Origin: Lachnospiraceae bacterium
Lineage (GTDB): Bacteria > Bacillota > Clostridia > Lachnospirales > Bianqueaceae
Direction: 5' to 3'
Assembly: GCA_021442595.1 (NCBI GenBank)
Contig: JABUST010000112.1
Span: 1-46,403, forward strand
Length of the DNA: 46,403 nucleotides
Position numbers and translations under genes: made by a program
Notes under the pieces: model-generated
Database searches by the model: none
What the model was told of the DNA's origin: nothing
What the model saw: the letters and a program-made list of their open reading frames with translations, nothing else
In this document: positions 7,866 through 18,746 of the stretch, in pieces
Layout: every line of letters starts with the position of its first letter
How positions within the stretch are numbered: the first letter of the stretch is position 1

Positions 7866-10800
7866 GTGGCAAAAACGATTCGAGTACAGGATGTTGCAGA
7901 AAAGCTGAATGTTCCGGTCCAGACCGTCATCAAGAAGCTGGAAGAACTGTCTATTTATGTAGGTGCAGGCGGCGGCGCCACCCCTCTGAAGGCAGAGGAG
8001 TATATGCAGGTCGTCAGCCTGATCACCGGTAAGAAAGTCAAAATGAAGAAGAAGACCTCCGAGGCGGAAGCCCCTGAGGCTAAACAGGAAAAGACCTCTG
8101 CTCCCGCAGAGGGAACGGCTGAGAAGGAAAACGCTGCCGCTAAGGAAGAAGTTTCCAATGTCAAACCCGCCGAGGAAAACAAACCCGCAAAGACCGCTGA
8201 AGCAAAACAGGAAGAGGCTCATGCTTCTGAGGTGAAGACACCTGTGGTTCCCTCTGTCCGCAAGGCTAAAGCAGCCGCTCCTAAAGAAGATAAGCAGGAT
8301 ACTGCTGCCCTTTCCCGGGAAGAGACTCAGGTCCGTGAAAAGACGGAAGAGGTTCAGACCGGGGAAACTCAAATTGAGGAAATTAAGGCTCCGGAAACCG
8401 GGAAGCAGGGAGCAAAAGCTCAGGATGAAAAGACCGAAGCTGTTTCCGAGACGGCTCCCGTAACGGCTGAAGAAAAGCAGCCGGAAGAGGAGAAGAAGGA
8501 GGAAAAGACTGCTCAGCAGCTGAAGGACGAGAAGGAAGAAAAGGCCCTCAGTGCTGCGGAAGCTGCTGTCAACGCAGCTATTGCCGCTGGTCTGACCCCT
8601 GCAAGAGCCGTGACCCCTGCCAAGACCATTCCCACTAAGAGAGAAGTCAAGGCAGTGCCCACCAAGCGGGAGCAGCCCAAGGGAGGACCCAACAAGCGTC
8701 AGGGAGTCCAGGATGGCACCCAGGGCCAGAAGGGTGAGCGCCGGGGTGCCGGAAAGACCGGTGAGACCCGGGGACAGGGACGTCAGGACAAGCCCTTTGA
8801 AGGACGCAGAGGCACCGGCGCCGGTCAGGGAGGCCGTCCTCAGGAAGGACGCAGCCGCACCTCCGGAATGGGAGAAAGAGGAGACCGTCAGGGCTTCGGG
8901 AAGCCCCAGAGCGGCTTCGGAGGCAAGGATGTCCAGGATAAGGATGCGCCCCAGAGTCCTCGCCGCAGCGCCCCTGCCCGCCGTACAGACGGACGGAAGG
9001 CCGGCGGTGAATCCTATGATATGGGACTGAGCGCACCCTCTAAGCACAGTGATACCCAGAACTATAAGAACAAAGAAGCCGGTCAGCAGCGCCAAAGCAA
9101 CAAGCAGCGCCAGAGCGGTTCCGACGAATACAAGAGCAAGAAGACCAAGCTGATGCAGGAGTCCAGTTATCTGGATGACGATCGTCTGGCAAGACACAAG
9201 AAAAAGACCGTGAAGCATGCTCCCGGAAGCAACGCCGTAGTGGATGAAGAGGATATCAAGATCGTAGCCCTTCCCGAGAGCATGACCGTAAAGGATCTGG
9301 CCGATATGCTCCACAAGCCGCTGCAGGCTGTCATCAAGGCTCTGATGGGCATGGGCATCATGGCCGGCCTGAACCAGATCATCGATTTCGATCAGGCAGA
9401 AGCCATTGCCACGGACATGGACATTCTGGTAGAGCATCAGGTGGAGGAGGATATCTTCGCCAAGTATGCAGAGACCCAGGATGCAGAAGAAGACCTGAAG
9501 CCCCGCTCACCCGTTGTGGTTGTCATGGGCCATGTTGACCACGGTAAGACATCCCTGCTGGACGCCATCCGGGACACCAAGGTGACCGCAGGGGAAGCCG
9601 GCGGTATTACCCAGCATATCGGTGCATCCGTGGTCACCATCAACGGACAGAAGATCACCTTCCTGGATACTCCCGGACATGAAGCCTTCACTGCCATGCG
9701 TATGCGCGGTGCCATGGTGACGGATATTGCGGTGCTGGTGGTGGCTGCCGATGACGGTGTCATGCCCCAGACCATCGAGGCTATCAACCATGCCAAGGCT
9801 GCAGGAGTACAGATCATCGTAGCCATTAACAAGATGGATAAGCCCAGCGCCAATCCCGACCGGGTGAAGCAGGAGCTTACCGAGTACGGACTTATCTGCG
9901 AAGAGTGGGGCGGCAGCACCATCTGCGTGCCCGTATCCGCTGTGAAGCGTGAAGGCATCGACGACCTGCTGGAGAACATCCTGCTGGTGGCTGATGTGCT
10001 GGATCTGAAGGCTAATCCCGACCGACTGGCTGTAGGTACCGTGGTGGAGTCTCAGCTGGACAAGGGCCGGGGTACTGTAGCCACCGTGCTGGTACAGAAG
10101 GGTACCCTGCGGGTGGGAGATCCCATCGTGGCAGGCACCGCCTACGGCCGTGTGAAGGCTATGACCGACGACAAGGGCCGCCGTGTGAAGGAAGCCGGTC
10201 CCTCTACCCCTGTAGAGATCACCGGACTCAGTGAAGTTCCTTCCGCCGGCGACGTGTTCTACATGACCGACGGAGACAGAGAAGCCAGACTGCTGGCCGA
10301 GAAGGTGGCTGCCCGTGAGCGGGTGAAGCTCATCGAGGGCAACAAGAAGGTGAACCTGAATGATCTCTTCGGAGACATCCAGGCCGGCGAAGTGAAGGAT
10401 CTGAACATCCTGGTGAAGGCCGATGTGCAGGGCAGCGTGGAGGCTGTGAAGCAGTCTCTGGAGAAGCTGTCCAACGATCAGGTCCAGGTGAAGGTCATCC
10501 ACGGCGCAGTGGGTGCCATCAACGAATCTGATGTCATGCTGGCAGCAGCCGCTAACGCTATCATCATCGGTTTCAACGTTCGTCCCGACGTGACCGCCAA
10601 GAATACTGCCGAGGAGCAGAAGGTGGACGTCCGTCTGTACCGCGTCATTTACAACGCCATCGACGACATCACTGCTGCCATGAAGGGTATGCTGGCTCCC
10701 GAGTTTGAGGAGAAGGTGAACGGCCATGCAACCGTAAGACAGATCTTCCACGCCAGCGGCATCGGCACCATTGCCGGTTCCTATGTTACCGACGGAAAGA

Positions 10801-11003
10801 TCGTCCGCAACAGCCAGGTGCGCCTGGTCCGTGACGGCATCGTGGTCTACGAAGGCACCATGGCATCTCTGCGCCGCTTCAAGGACGATGTGAAGGAAGT
10901 CAGCACCGGCTACGAGTGCGGTATTATGCTGGAGAAGTTCAACGATGTGAAGGAAGGCGACGTGATCGAAGCCTTTTCCATGGAAGAGATTAAGAGAGAC
11001 TGA
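7866..11003 (+). CDS. infB: Translation initiation factor IF-2
   Basis: GTPase that delivers initiator fMet-tRNA to the 30S subunit and promotes subunit joining. At 1045 residues it is long. After a short IF2_N domain ([10 protein letters not shown]) there is a ~400-residue low-complexity extension: first Lys/Glu/Ala-rich (about 60-230), then Gly/Arg/Gln-rich (about 270-420). A second IF2_N domain (about 470-520) precedes the G domain, with GHVDHGKT at 555-562, DTPGHEAF and NKMD. The four C-terminal domains follow. GTG 7866 directly abuts the ylxQ TAA, with GGGAGA just upstream. The shape is normal for Lachnospiraceae, though the extension is unusually rich in RGG-like segments. Confidence 0.97.
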   Translation: MAKTIRVQDVAEKLNVPVQTVIKKLEELSIYVGAGGGATPLKAEEYMQVVSLITGKKVKMKKKTSEAEAPEAKQEKTSAPAEGTAEKENAAAKEEVSNVKPAEENKPAKTAEAKQEEAHASEVKTPVVPSVRKAKAAAPKEDKQDTAALSREETQVREKTEEVQTGETQIEEIKAPETGKQGAKAQDEKTEAVSETAPVTAEEKQPEEEKKEEKTAQQLKDEKEEKALSAAEAAVNAAIAAGLTPARAVTPAKTIPTKREVKAVPTKREQPKGGPNKRQGVQDGTQGQKGERRGAGKTGETRGQGRQDKPFEGRRGTGAGQGGRPQEGRSRTSGMGERGDRQGFGKPQSGFGGKDVQDKDAPQSPRRSAPARRTDGRKAGGESYDMGLSAPSKHSDTQNYKNKEAGQQRQSNKQRQSGSDEYKSKKTKLMQESSYLDDDRLARHKKKTVKHAPGSNAVVDEEDIKIVALPESMTVKDLADMLHKPLQAVIKALMGMGIMAGLNQIIDFDQAEAIATDMDILVEHQVEEDIFAKYAETQDAEEDLKPRSPVVVVMGHVDHGKTSLLDAIRDTKVTAGEAGGITQHIGASVVTINGQKITFLDTPGHEAFTAMRMRGAMVTDIAVLVVAADDGVMPQTIEAINHAKAAGVQIIVAINKMDKPSANPDRVKQELTEYGLICEEWGGSTICVPVSAVKREGIDDLLENILLVADVLDLKANPDRLAVGTVVESQLDKGRGTVATVLVQKGTLRVGDPIVAGTAYGRVKAMTDDKGRRVKEAGPSTPVEITGLSEVPSAGDVFYMTDGDREARLLAEKVAARERVKLIEGNKKVNLNDLFGDIQAGEVKDLNILVKADVQGSVEAVKQSLEKLSNDQVQVKVIHGAVGAINESDVMLAAAANAIIIGFNVRPDVTAKNTAEEQKVDVRLYRVIYNAIDDITAAMKGMLAPEFEEKVNGHATVRQIFHASGIGTIAGSYVTDGKIVRNSQVRLVRDGIVVYEGTMASLRRFKDDVKEVSTGYECGIMLEKFNDVKEGDVIEAFSMEEIKRD

Positions 11004-11008
11004 ACTGA

Positions 11009-11548
11009 ATGCAGAACAGAAGAAATAATAACAGAGGCAGCAGGATCAATGAGGCCATCAAAGAAGAGATGGCCCTGATCCTGCGGAACATCAAGGATCC
11101 CCGCATCGATCCCCTGACCTCTGTGGTAAAGGTGGATACCACCAGAGACCTGAAATACTGCAAGATCTATTACAGTGTCCTGGGGGGAGAGGAGGTCAAA
11201 GCCTCCACAGCCGAGGGGCTTAAGGCCGCTGCAGGGTATATCCGCAGAGAATTGGCCAACCGGGTCAATCTGCGCATCACACCGGAACTTACCTTTATTC
11301 ATGATGATTCCATCGCCTACAGCATTTATCTGGGTGAAAAGCTTAAGGAGATCCATGCAGCCGATGAGGAACGCCGCATTCTGTACCCCGAGGCAGCCCG
11401 CCTGAAGGACGAGGAGGCAGCCAGAGAGGCTGCCGCCGCTCTGGAGGAGGATTTCCGGGGAAGCATAGATGACTACGGCGACCTGGGTGATCTCAGCGAT
11501 CTGGATGATCTGGACGATCCGGATGATCCGGATAGGGAGGAAGCATGA
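11009..11548 (+). CDS. rbfA: Ribosome-binding factor A
   Basis: KH-fold protein that binds the 30S subunit during late 16S rRNA maturation and cold adaptation. The conserved start (RINEAIKEEMALILRNIKDP) and the ELTFIHDDSIAYS stretch identify it. The typical protein is about 120 residues; this one has 179 because of a tail of about 60 residues, first Ala/Glu helical, then strongly acidic with an Asp-Leu/Asp-Asp-Pro pattern. The start codon lies 5 bp after infB, and its end overlaps nrnA by four bases (ATGA). Confidence 0.94.
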   Translation: MQNRRNNNRGSRINEAIKEEMALILRNIKDPRIDPLTSVVKVDTTRDLKYCKIYYSVLGGEEVKASTAEGLKAAAGYIRRELANRVNLRITPELTFIHDDSIAYSIYLGEKLKEIHAADEERRILYPEAARLKDEEAAREAAAALEEDFRGSIDDYGDLGDLSDLDDLDDPDDPDREEA

Positions 11549-12576
11549 CCCCGAGAGAAGAATTTTCCAGGCAGTTTAAACGCTTTCTGGACCGCTACGA
11601 CCGGTTCGTCCTCAGCGGACATGTGAGACCGGACGGAGATGCGGTGGGTGCCTGCGCTGCCTTGATTTATGCGCTGCAGAACATGGGAAAGGAAGCTGTC
11701 CTTATGACAGATGGAGATCCCTCCCGGTACACATCGGTGCTGGAGCCCTTTTCCCTGGTTCCGGAGACGGTTCCCGTGGAGGAGGCGGGAAGCTGCTTTA
11801 CCACAGGCAGCAGTTTCGCCTTCATCATGCTGGACTGCTCCGAGCCTGACAGAACGGGCAGAGCAGCGGGAGGAATACTGGCGGCATCCGCCAGTATGTC
11901 CATCGATCACCATGTGACCAGCACAGAAACTGCGGATTTCAATTACTGTGAACCGGAGACATCCTCCGCCAGCCAGATTCTCTACGGACTGCTTAAGCTG
12001 ACGGGAATCACCATTACCCCTGCCATGGCCAATGCTCTCTTTATGGGGGTGGCCTATGATACAGGAGGCTTCCGACATAACAATGCGGCCCCCGAGTCCT
12101 TTGCCATGGCCGCGGAGCTCAGAGCTCTGGGGGCAGACAGCAGTTTTATGATGAACTATCTGTTCCACAGCGTCAGCCTGAAGGAGAGCAAGGTCTTTGC
12201 CGCTGCCGTGGAGAAGTCCCATCTCACGAAGGAAGGTATCCTGATCTGCGCTATGGACGGGGGAGATTTTGCTCGTCTGGGAGCAGGTCCCAAATCCGCG
12301 GACGGTGTGGTGGGACGTCTCACCGAGATCCAGGAGGCCAAGGTGGTCTGCTATCTGCGGGAGATCGAAGACGGCATCATTCGTGTCAATATGCGCTCCA
12401 AATGTGAGGTGAACGTGGCCCGCATCGCTGCCCTGTATGGCGGAGGCGGACATGTGCTGGCGGCAGGCTGCACCATTAAGGAGCCAATGCTGCTGGCCAA
12501 GCAGGCTATCACAGAAGCCGTGCGCCGCCAGATGCAGCAGCTGCAGGATGATCAAATCACTGAGGAGGAAGACTGA
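11545..12576 (+). CDS. nrnA: DHH/DHHA1 phosphoesterase, NrnA-like oligoribonuclease/pAp phosphatase
   Basis: Likely nanoRNase that degrades short RNA or dinucleotide ends and dephosphorylates 3'-phosphoadenosine 5'-phosphate. Metal ligands are visible in GHVRPDGDAVG (H26, D30, D32), LDCSEPDR near 97, the DHH motif in SIDHHVTS near 117 and D173-type residues in VAYDTGGF. DHHA1 ends with the YGGGGHVLAAGC nucleic-acid binding motif near 300. The 343-residue length fits the family. It overlaps rbfA by four bases at its start and truB by one base at its end. Confidence 0.92.
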   Translation: MTPREEFSRQFKRFLDRYDRFVLSGHVRPDGDAVGACAALIYALQNMGKEAVLMTDGDPSRYTSVLEPFSLVPETVPVEEAGSCFTTGSSFAFIMLDCSEPDRTGRAAGGILAASASMSIDHHVTSTETADFNYCEPETSSASQILYGLLKLTGITITPAMANALFMGVAYDTGGFRHNNAAPESFAMAAELRALGADSSFMMNYLFHSVSLKESKVFAAAVEKSHLTKEGILICAMDGGDFARLGAGPKSADGVVGRLTEIQEAKVVCYLREIEDGIIRVNMRSKCEVNVARIAALYGGGGHVLAAGCTIKEPMLLAKQAITEAVRRQMQQLQDDQITEEED

Positions 12577-13496
12577 TGGATGCACCGGTCTGCGGCGTGG
12601 TGAATCTGTACAAGGAGGCCGGCTACACATCACAGGATGCTATTCATGTTTTGCAGGGCATTCTCCATGCAGACAAGATCGGTCACACCGGGACTCTGGA
12701 TCCGGAGGCCACGGGGGTGCTCCCGGTCTGCATCGGCAAGGCCACCAAGGCAGCGGAGATCATCACGGGAACGGACAAGGAATACCGGGCTCAGCTGCGC
12801 TTTGGCGCTGAGACAGATACTCAGGACGCCACAGGAAAGGTCCTGAAAACCTTTATCTACACCTTTGATGAGGCCCTGGTGAGACAGGTCTGCGCTTCCT
12901 TTGTTGGGGAGATCCTGCAGACACCGCCTATGTATTCCGCCCTGAAGCATAACGGACAGAAGCTGTACCAGCTGGCCAGAGCCGGAATGGAGGTGGAGCG
13001 CAAGCCCCGCAGCATTATCATTCACGCTCTGGATATTTTGGACCTGAATGAGTCGGGCATGACCATTCTCGTCCGCTGTTCCAAGGGAACCTACATCCGG
13101 ACCCTCTGCGAGGATATCGGGAAAAAACTGGGCTACGGAGCCTACATGAGCGCCCTGGAAAGAACCGGCTGCGGACCCTACCGGGTGGAGGAATCCTTTA
13201 CATTGAAGCAGATCGAAGTCATGATGCAGGAGGACCGCCGGGATGAGTTTCTGGTGGATTTGGGCACATTGTTTGCTCATCTTCCTGCCTGGCAGGTGAT
13301 TCCGGAGGAGGATATCCTGCTGCTCAGCGGAAACTACCTTACCTATCCTTCCGACTGTATTGACGGCAGAGAAGGGGATGCGGTGCGCATGCTTCTTTCC
13401 GACGGAAGGCTGGCTGCCCTGTACAGAATATCGGAGCACCCGATTTTGGAGGGTGTGCCTCATACAAGACTCAGAGCCTATAAAATGTTTGTATAA
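12576..13496 (+). CDS. truB: tRNA pseudouridine(55) synthase TruB
   Basis: Makes pseudouridine 55 in the T-loop of tRNAs. The catalytic motif GHTGTLDPEATGVLP carries the active Asp (D42). The RYxA-type KATKA and the YSALKHNGQKLYQLAR (VSALKV-like) segments, plus CSKGTYIRTLCEDIG, are all conserved. The 306 residues include a C-terminal extension resembling a PUA domain. The start codon overlaps the nrnA stop (TGATG). Confidence 0.96.
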   Translation: MDAPVCGVVNLYKEAGYTSQDAIHVLQGILHADKIGHTGTLDPEATGVLPVCIGKATKAAEIITGTDKEYRAQLRFGAETDTQDATGKVLKTFIYTFDEALVRQVCASFVGEILQTPPMYSALKHNGQKLYQLARAGMEVERKPRSIIIHALDILDLNESGMTILVRCSKGTYIRTLCEDIGKKLGYGAYMSALERTGCGPYRVEESFTLKQIEVMMQEDRRDEFLVDLGTLFAHLPAWQVIPEEDILLLSGNYLTYPSDCIDGREGDAVRMLLSDGRLAALYRISEHPILEGVPHTRLRAYKMFV

Positions 13497-13510
13497 GACA
13501 GGAGGACCCA

Positions 13511-14503
13511 TTGGAGAAGGTATGGGATGACCTGCGTTTTTTTCCTGACAGAATCATCAGGAAAAGCGCAGTCCTGACCATCGGCAATTTCGATGGTCTT
13601 CACAAGGGACATATGACACTGCTCAGAAAGACGGACCTCATGGCGAAATCCATGGAGAACGAAGGAAAGCAGCCGGAGGTGATCCGGGTCATGCTGACCT
13701 TTTCACCCCATCCACAGGAGCTGATCTCCGGGAGCGGAAAAGGGTTTGAGCGGCTGTTCTCGGATGAAGAGAAGCTGGATATGGCCGAAGAGAGCGGCCT
13801 GTTGGACGAAGTCATCCTGCTGAATTTCACGCCGGAAGTTATGCATATGGAGCCGGAGGCCTTTTTCAGAGAGATTCTGATAGAGCGCTACCGAGCCTGC
13901 GGCATCGTGGTGGGAGAAAATTTCAGATTCGGCGACAGGGGCCGGGGCACAGCCGGGTTCCTTAAGGAAATGTGCCTTCGGGAGAATATTCCCTGCTGCG
14001 TCATACCGGATGTGTATGATGTTCAGGACGATCCCCGGGAGGGAAAGTGCATTTCCTCCACCAGGATCAAGGAGCTGCTGACGGAAGGAGATGTCCGGAG
14101 GGCAGCAGACCTGCTGGGGAGACCTTATTTCATCCGGGGCGAGGTGCAGGAAGGAAAGCACGTGGGGACGGAAATGGATACACCCACCCTTAACATATTT
14201 CCCGCACCCGGGCAGATGCTGCCCAGGTGGGGTGTGTATGTGTCCCGCACTCACATTGGAGAAGAAAGCTACAGGAGCATCACCAACGTTGGCGGCAATC
14301 CCACCTTCGGCGGTGAAGATCCCCGCAGCGAGACCTTCGTTTTTGATTTCAGCGGCTGTCTTTACGGAAAGACGGTCCGGGTAGAATTACTTGAGTTCAT
14401 ACGTCCGGAGCAGCACTTTGACAGCGTGGATGCGCTGAAACAGCAGCTGACGAAGGATATCAATACAGCCTCTGCCTATTTCCCGGCAGAGAGCGGAGAC
14501 TGA
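13511..14503 (+). CDS. ribF: Bifunctional riboflavin kinase / FAD synthetase
   Basis: Converts riboflavin to FMN and FMN to FAD. The N-terminal nucleotidyl transferase half has LTIGNFDGLHKGH near residues 22-34, FSPHP and the STRIKELL segment near 180. The C-terminal riboflavin kinase half (about 190-320) has the flavin/ATP loop, with PTLN at the place where PTAN is usual. Translation starts at TTG 13511, five bases after AGGAGG (13500-13505); no better start is near. It follows truB by 14 bp and precedes alaS by 11 bp, in the same operon. Confidence 0.94.
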   Translation: MEKVWDDLRFFPDRIIRKSAVLTIGNFDGLHKGHMTLLRKTDLMAKSMENEGKQPEVIRVMLTFSPHPQELISGSGKGFERLFSDEEKLDMAEESGLLDEVILLNFTPEVMHMEPEAFFREILIERYRACGIVVGENFRFGDRGRGTAGFLKEMCLRENIPCCVIPDVYDVQDDPREGKCISSTRIKELLTEGDVRRAADLLGRPYFIRGEVQEGKHVGTEMDTPTLNIFPAPGQMLPRWGVYVSRTHIGEESYRSITNVGGNPTFGGEDPRSETFVFDFSGCLYGKTVRVELLEFIRPEQHFDSVDALKQQLTKDINTASAYFPAESGD

Positions 14504-14514
14504 AGGAGATAAAT

Positions 14515-17154
<2,640 letters not shown>

Positions 17155-17193
17155 AAACGGATCAAAGAGATAAAACGATAGAACAAATATGTG

Positions 17194-17243
17194 CGGAGTG
17201 TCCCGACTTCCCTTAAAAGGAGAAGCCGGGACGCTCCGTTTTT
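17194..17243 (+). terminator. Intrinsic terminator after alaS
   Basis: The arms 17194-17209 and 17223-17238 pair over 16 positions with one G-U pair and one A-C mismatch, and five T's follow at 17239-17243. It would end the long rimP-alaS operon. Confidence 0.85.
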
Positions 17244-17327
17244 CTCTGTGGGAGGATAAAAGTCCGGAGGCTCTCTGTTTTTGCAGGATTTTTACAAAAG
17301 AAATTCATAAAACGTTCAAAAAAACCT

Positions 17328-17356
17328 TTGTTTTCTTGACAGCTTTATGCTAAAAT
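17328..17356 (+). promoter_or_regulatory. Probable extended -10 promoter of the S1-domain gene
   Basis: TGC TAAAAT at 17348-17356 is an extended -10 element; TTGTTT at 17328-17333 is placed 17 bp upstream as a weak -35. A perfect TTGACA at 17336-17341 is only 9 bp from this -10 and no other -10 fits it. The exact promoter is therefore uncertain. Confidence 0.5.
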
Positions 17357-17393
17357 AACGTTTCGATAAGCTTTTTTTATAAAGGAGAGCAAA

Positions 17394-18551
17394 ATGGAAG
17401 AAATGCAAAGCTTTGCAGAGATGTTCGAGGAATCTTCTCGAATGACCCCCATCCACAACGGTCAGTTAGTGGAGGGTACTATTCTGGAGGTTACCGGAGA
17501 CACCGCTGTTCTCGATATCGGTAGTTACCTGGATGGTATCCTTTCCCAGGATCAGTTGCTGGCAGACGGTGAGACCATGGATCAGTATCCTGTGGGCACC
17601 AAGCTTACCGTGGTGATCAAAAAGGTTGACACCAAGAACTCTCAGGTCATTCTGTCCAAGAAGGATGCAGATCGTGTCAAGGTTTGGAACGAGCTGGATA
17701 CCATCAAGGAAGAACAGACCCCCGTTACCGTTAAGGTAGCCAACGCAGTCAAGGGCGGACTTCGTGTACGCTATCAGGGTATTCAGGGCTTCATCCCCGC
17801 TTCCCAGGTAGACACCAAGTACACCGAGGATCTTACTCAGTTCGCAGGCCAGGAGCTGGATGTCCTTCTTCTGGAAGTCAACCACGAGCGTCATGAGTTC
17901 ACCGCCACCCGCCGTGACCTGCTGCGCAAGCAGAAGGCAGAGGCTAAGGCTCAGGTTCTGGGCACCGTACAGGTAGGTGACCGTCTGGAAGGACGCGTCA
18001 TCCGCATTGAAAACTACGGCGCATTCGTTGAGATCGCAGTCGGCGTATCCGGACTGCTTCATGTCAGCGACATGTCCTGGAGCCGTATCAAGCATCCCGG
18101 CAACGTAGTCAAGGTGGGAGATCAGGTCACCGTGGCTGTCAACTCCGTGGATCTTGAGAAGGGACGCATCGGTCTGAGCCTGAAGGATCTCACCGAGAAT
18201 CCCTGGGAGAACATGCCCTTTGAAGTTAACGACATCCTGGATGGCTGCACCGTTAACCGCATCATCACCTCCGGCGCCTTTGTTCAGATCTCCGAGCATC
18301 TGGAAGGCTTCCTGCCCATCTCTCAGATCGTTGAGCGTCGTCTGAAGACCGTCAGCGAAGTTCTGAAGGAAGGCGATCTGATCTCCGCCCGCATCCTGTC
18401 CATCGACAAGGAACAGCAGCGTATCAGCATCTCCATGAAGGGTGTTGAGCAGACCGGCGGCGTTGATCTGAGCGCCCCCGCTGAAGAAGCTCCCGCTGAG
18501 GAAGCTCCTGCTCAGGAAGTTCCCGCCGAGGAGGCACCTGCTGAGGAGTGA
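17394..18551 (+). CDS. rpsA: S1 RNA-binding domain protein (30S ribosomal protein S1 homologue)
   Basis: RNA-binding protein with four S1 repeats at about residues 22-91, 107-172, 193-261 and 278-347. The third (GRVIRIENYGAFVEI..GVSGLLHVSDMSW) is closest to the consensus. It may assist mRNA binding by the 30S subunit; four-repeat S1 proteins of Firmicutes are shorter than the six-repeat E. coli protein and their role is less clear. The tail is a five-residue repeat of the AEEAP type (five copies, last 25 residues). AAAGGAG at 17381-17387 supports the ATG at 17394. It appears to be a single-gene unit between two terminators. Confidence 0.9.
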   Translation: MEEMQSFAEMFEESSRMTPIHNGQLVEGTILEVTGDTAVLDIGSYLDGILSQDQLLADGETMDQYPVGTKLTVVIKKVDTKNSQVILSKKDADRVKVWNELDTIKEEQTPVTVKVANAVKGGLRVRYQGIQGFIPASQVDTKYTEDLTQFAGQELDVLLLEVNHERHEFTATRRDLLRKQKAEAKAQVLGTVQVGDRLEGRVIRIENYGAFVEIAVGVSGLLHVSDMSWSRIKHPGNVVKVGDQVTVAVNSVDLEKGRIGLSLKDLTENPWENMPFEVNDILDGCTVNRIITSGAFVQISEHLEGFLPISQIVERRLKTVSEVLKEGDLISARILSIDKEQQRISISMKGVEQTGGVDLSAPAEEAPAEEAPAQEVPAEEAPAEE

Positions 18552-18574
18552 TCCCGGCAGGTCAGAACCAAAAC

Positions 18575-18610
18575 AAAAGAAGAAGCTGTCTTTGACAGCT
18601 TCTTCTTTTT
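18575..18610 (+). terminator. Intrinsic terminator after the S1-domain gene
   Basis: A perfect 16-bp stem (18575-18590 with 18594-18609) and a three-base loop; the 3' arm itself ends in CTTTT and is followed by another T. With A's on the 5' side, it could work in both directions. Confidence 0.92.
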
Positions 18611-18636
18611 GTTATCTGTAAAATTGTTTCCCGTAT

Positions 18637-18665
18637 TTGACATTTTTATGCCATAGTGCTATGAT
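18637..18665 (+). promoter_or_regulatory. Strong sigma-A promoter of ppk
   Basis: Consensus TTGACA (18637-18642), a 17-bp spacer and TATGAT (18660-18665), one mismatch from the -10 consensus. Transcription would start near 18672. Confidence 0.85.
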
Positions 18666-18746
18666 TTTTTAACCATATCCTGCAGAAAGTTCATATTCGC
18701 AGGAGAAGTGGAAGTAATGCAATTGAGATCCCTGAGAGGAGCCCCC

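Noticed and set aside
17336-17341. Perfect TTGACA before the S1-domain gene as a -35 element
   Set aside because: No acceptable -10 lies 16-18 bp downstream; the only good -10 is 9 bp away.
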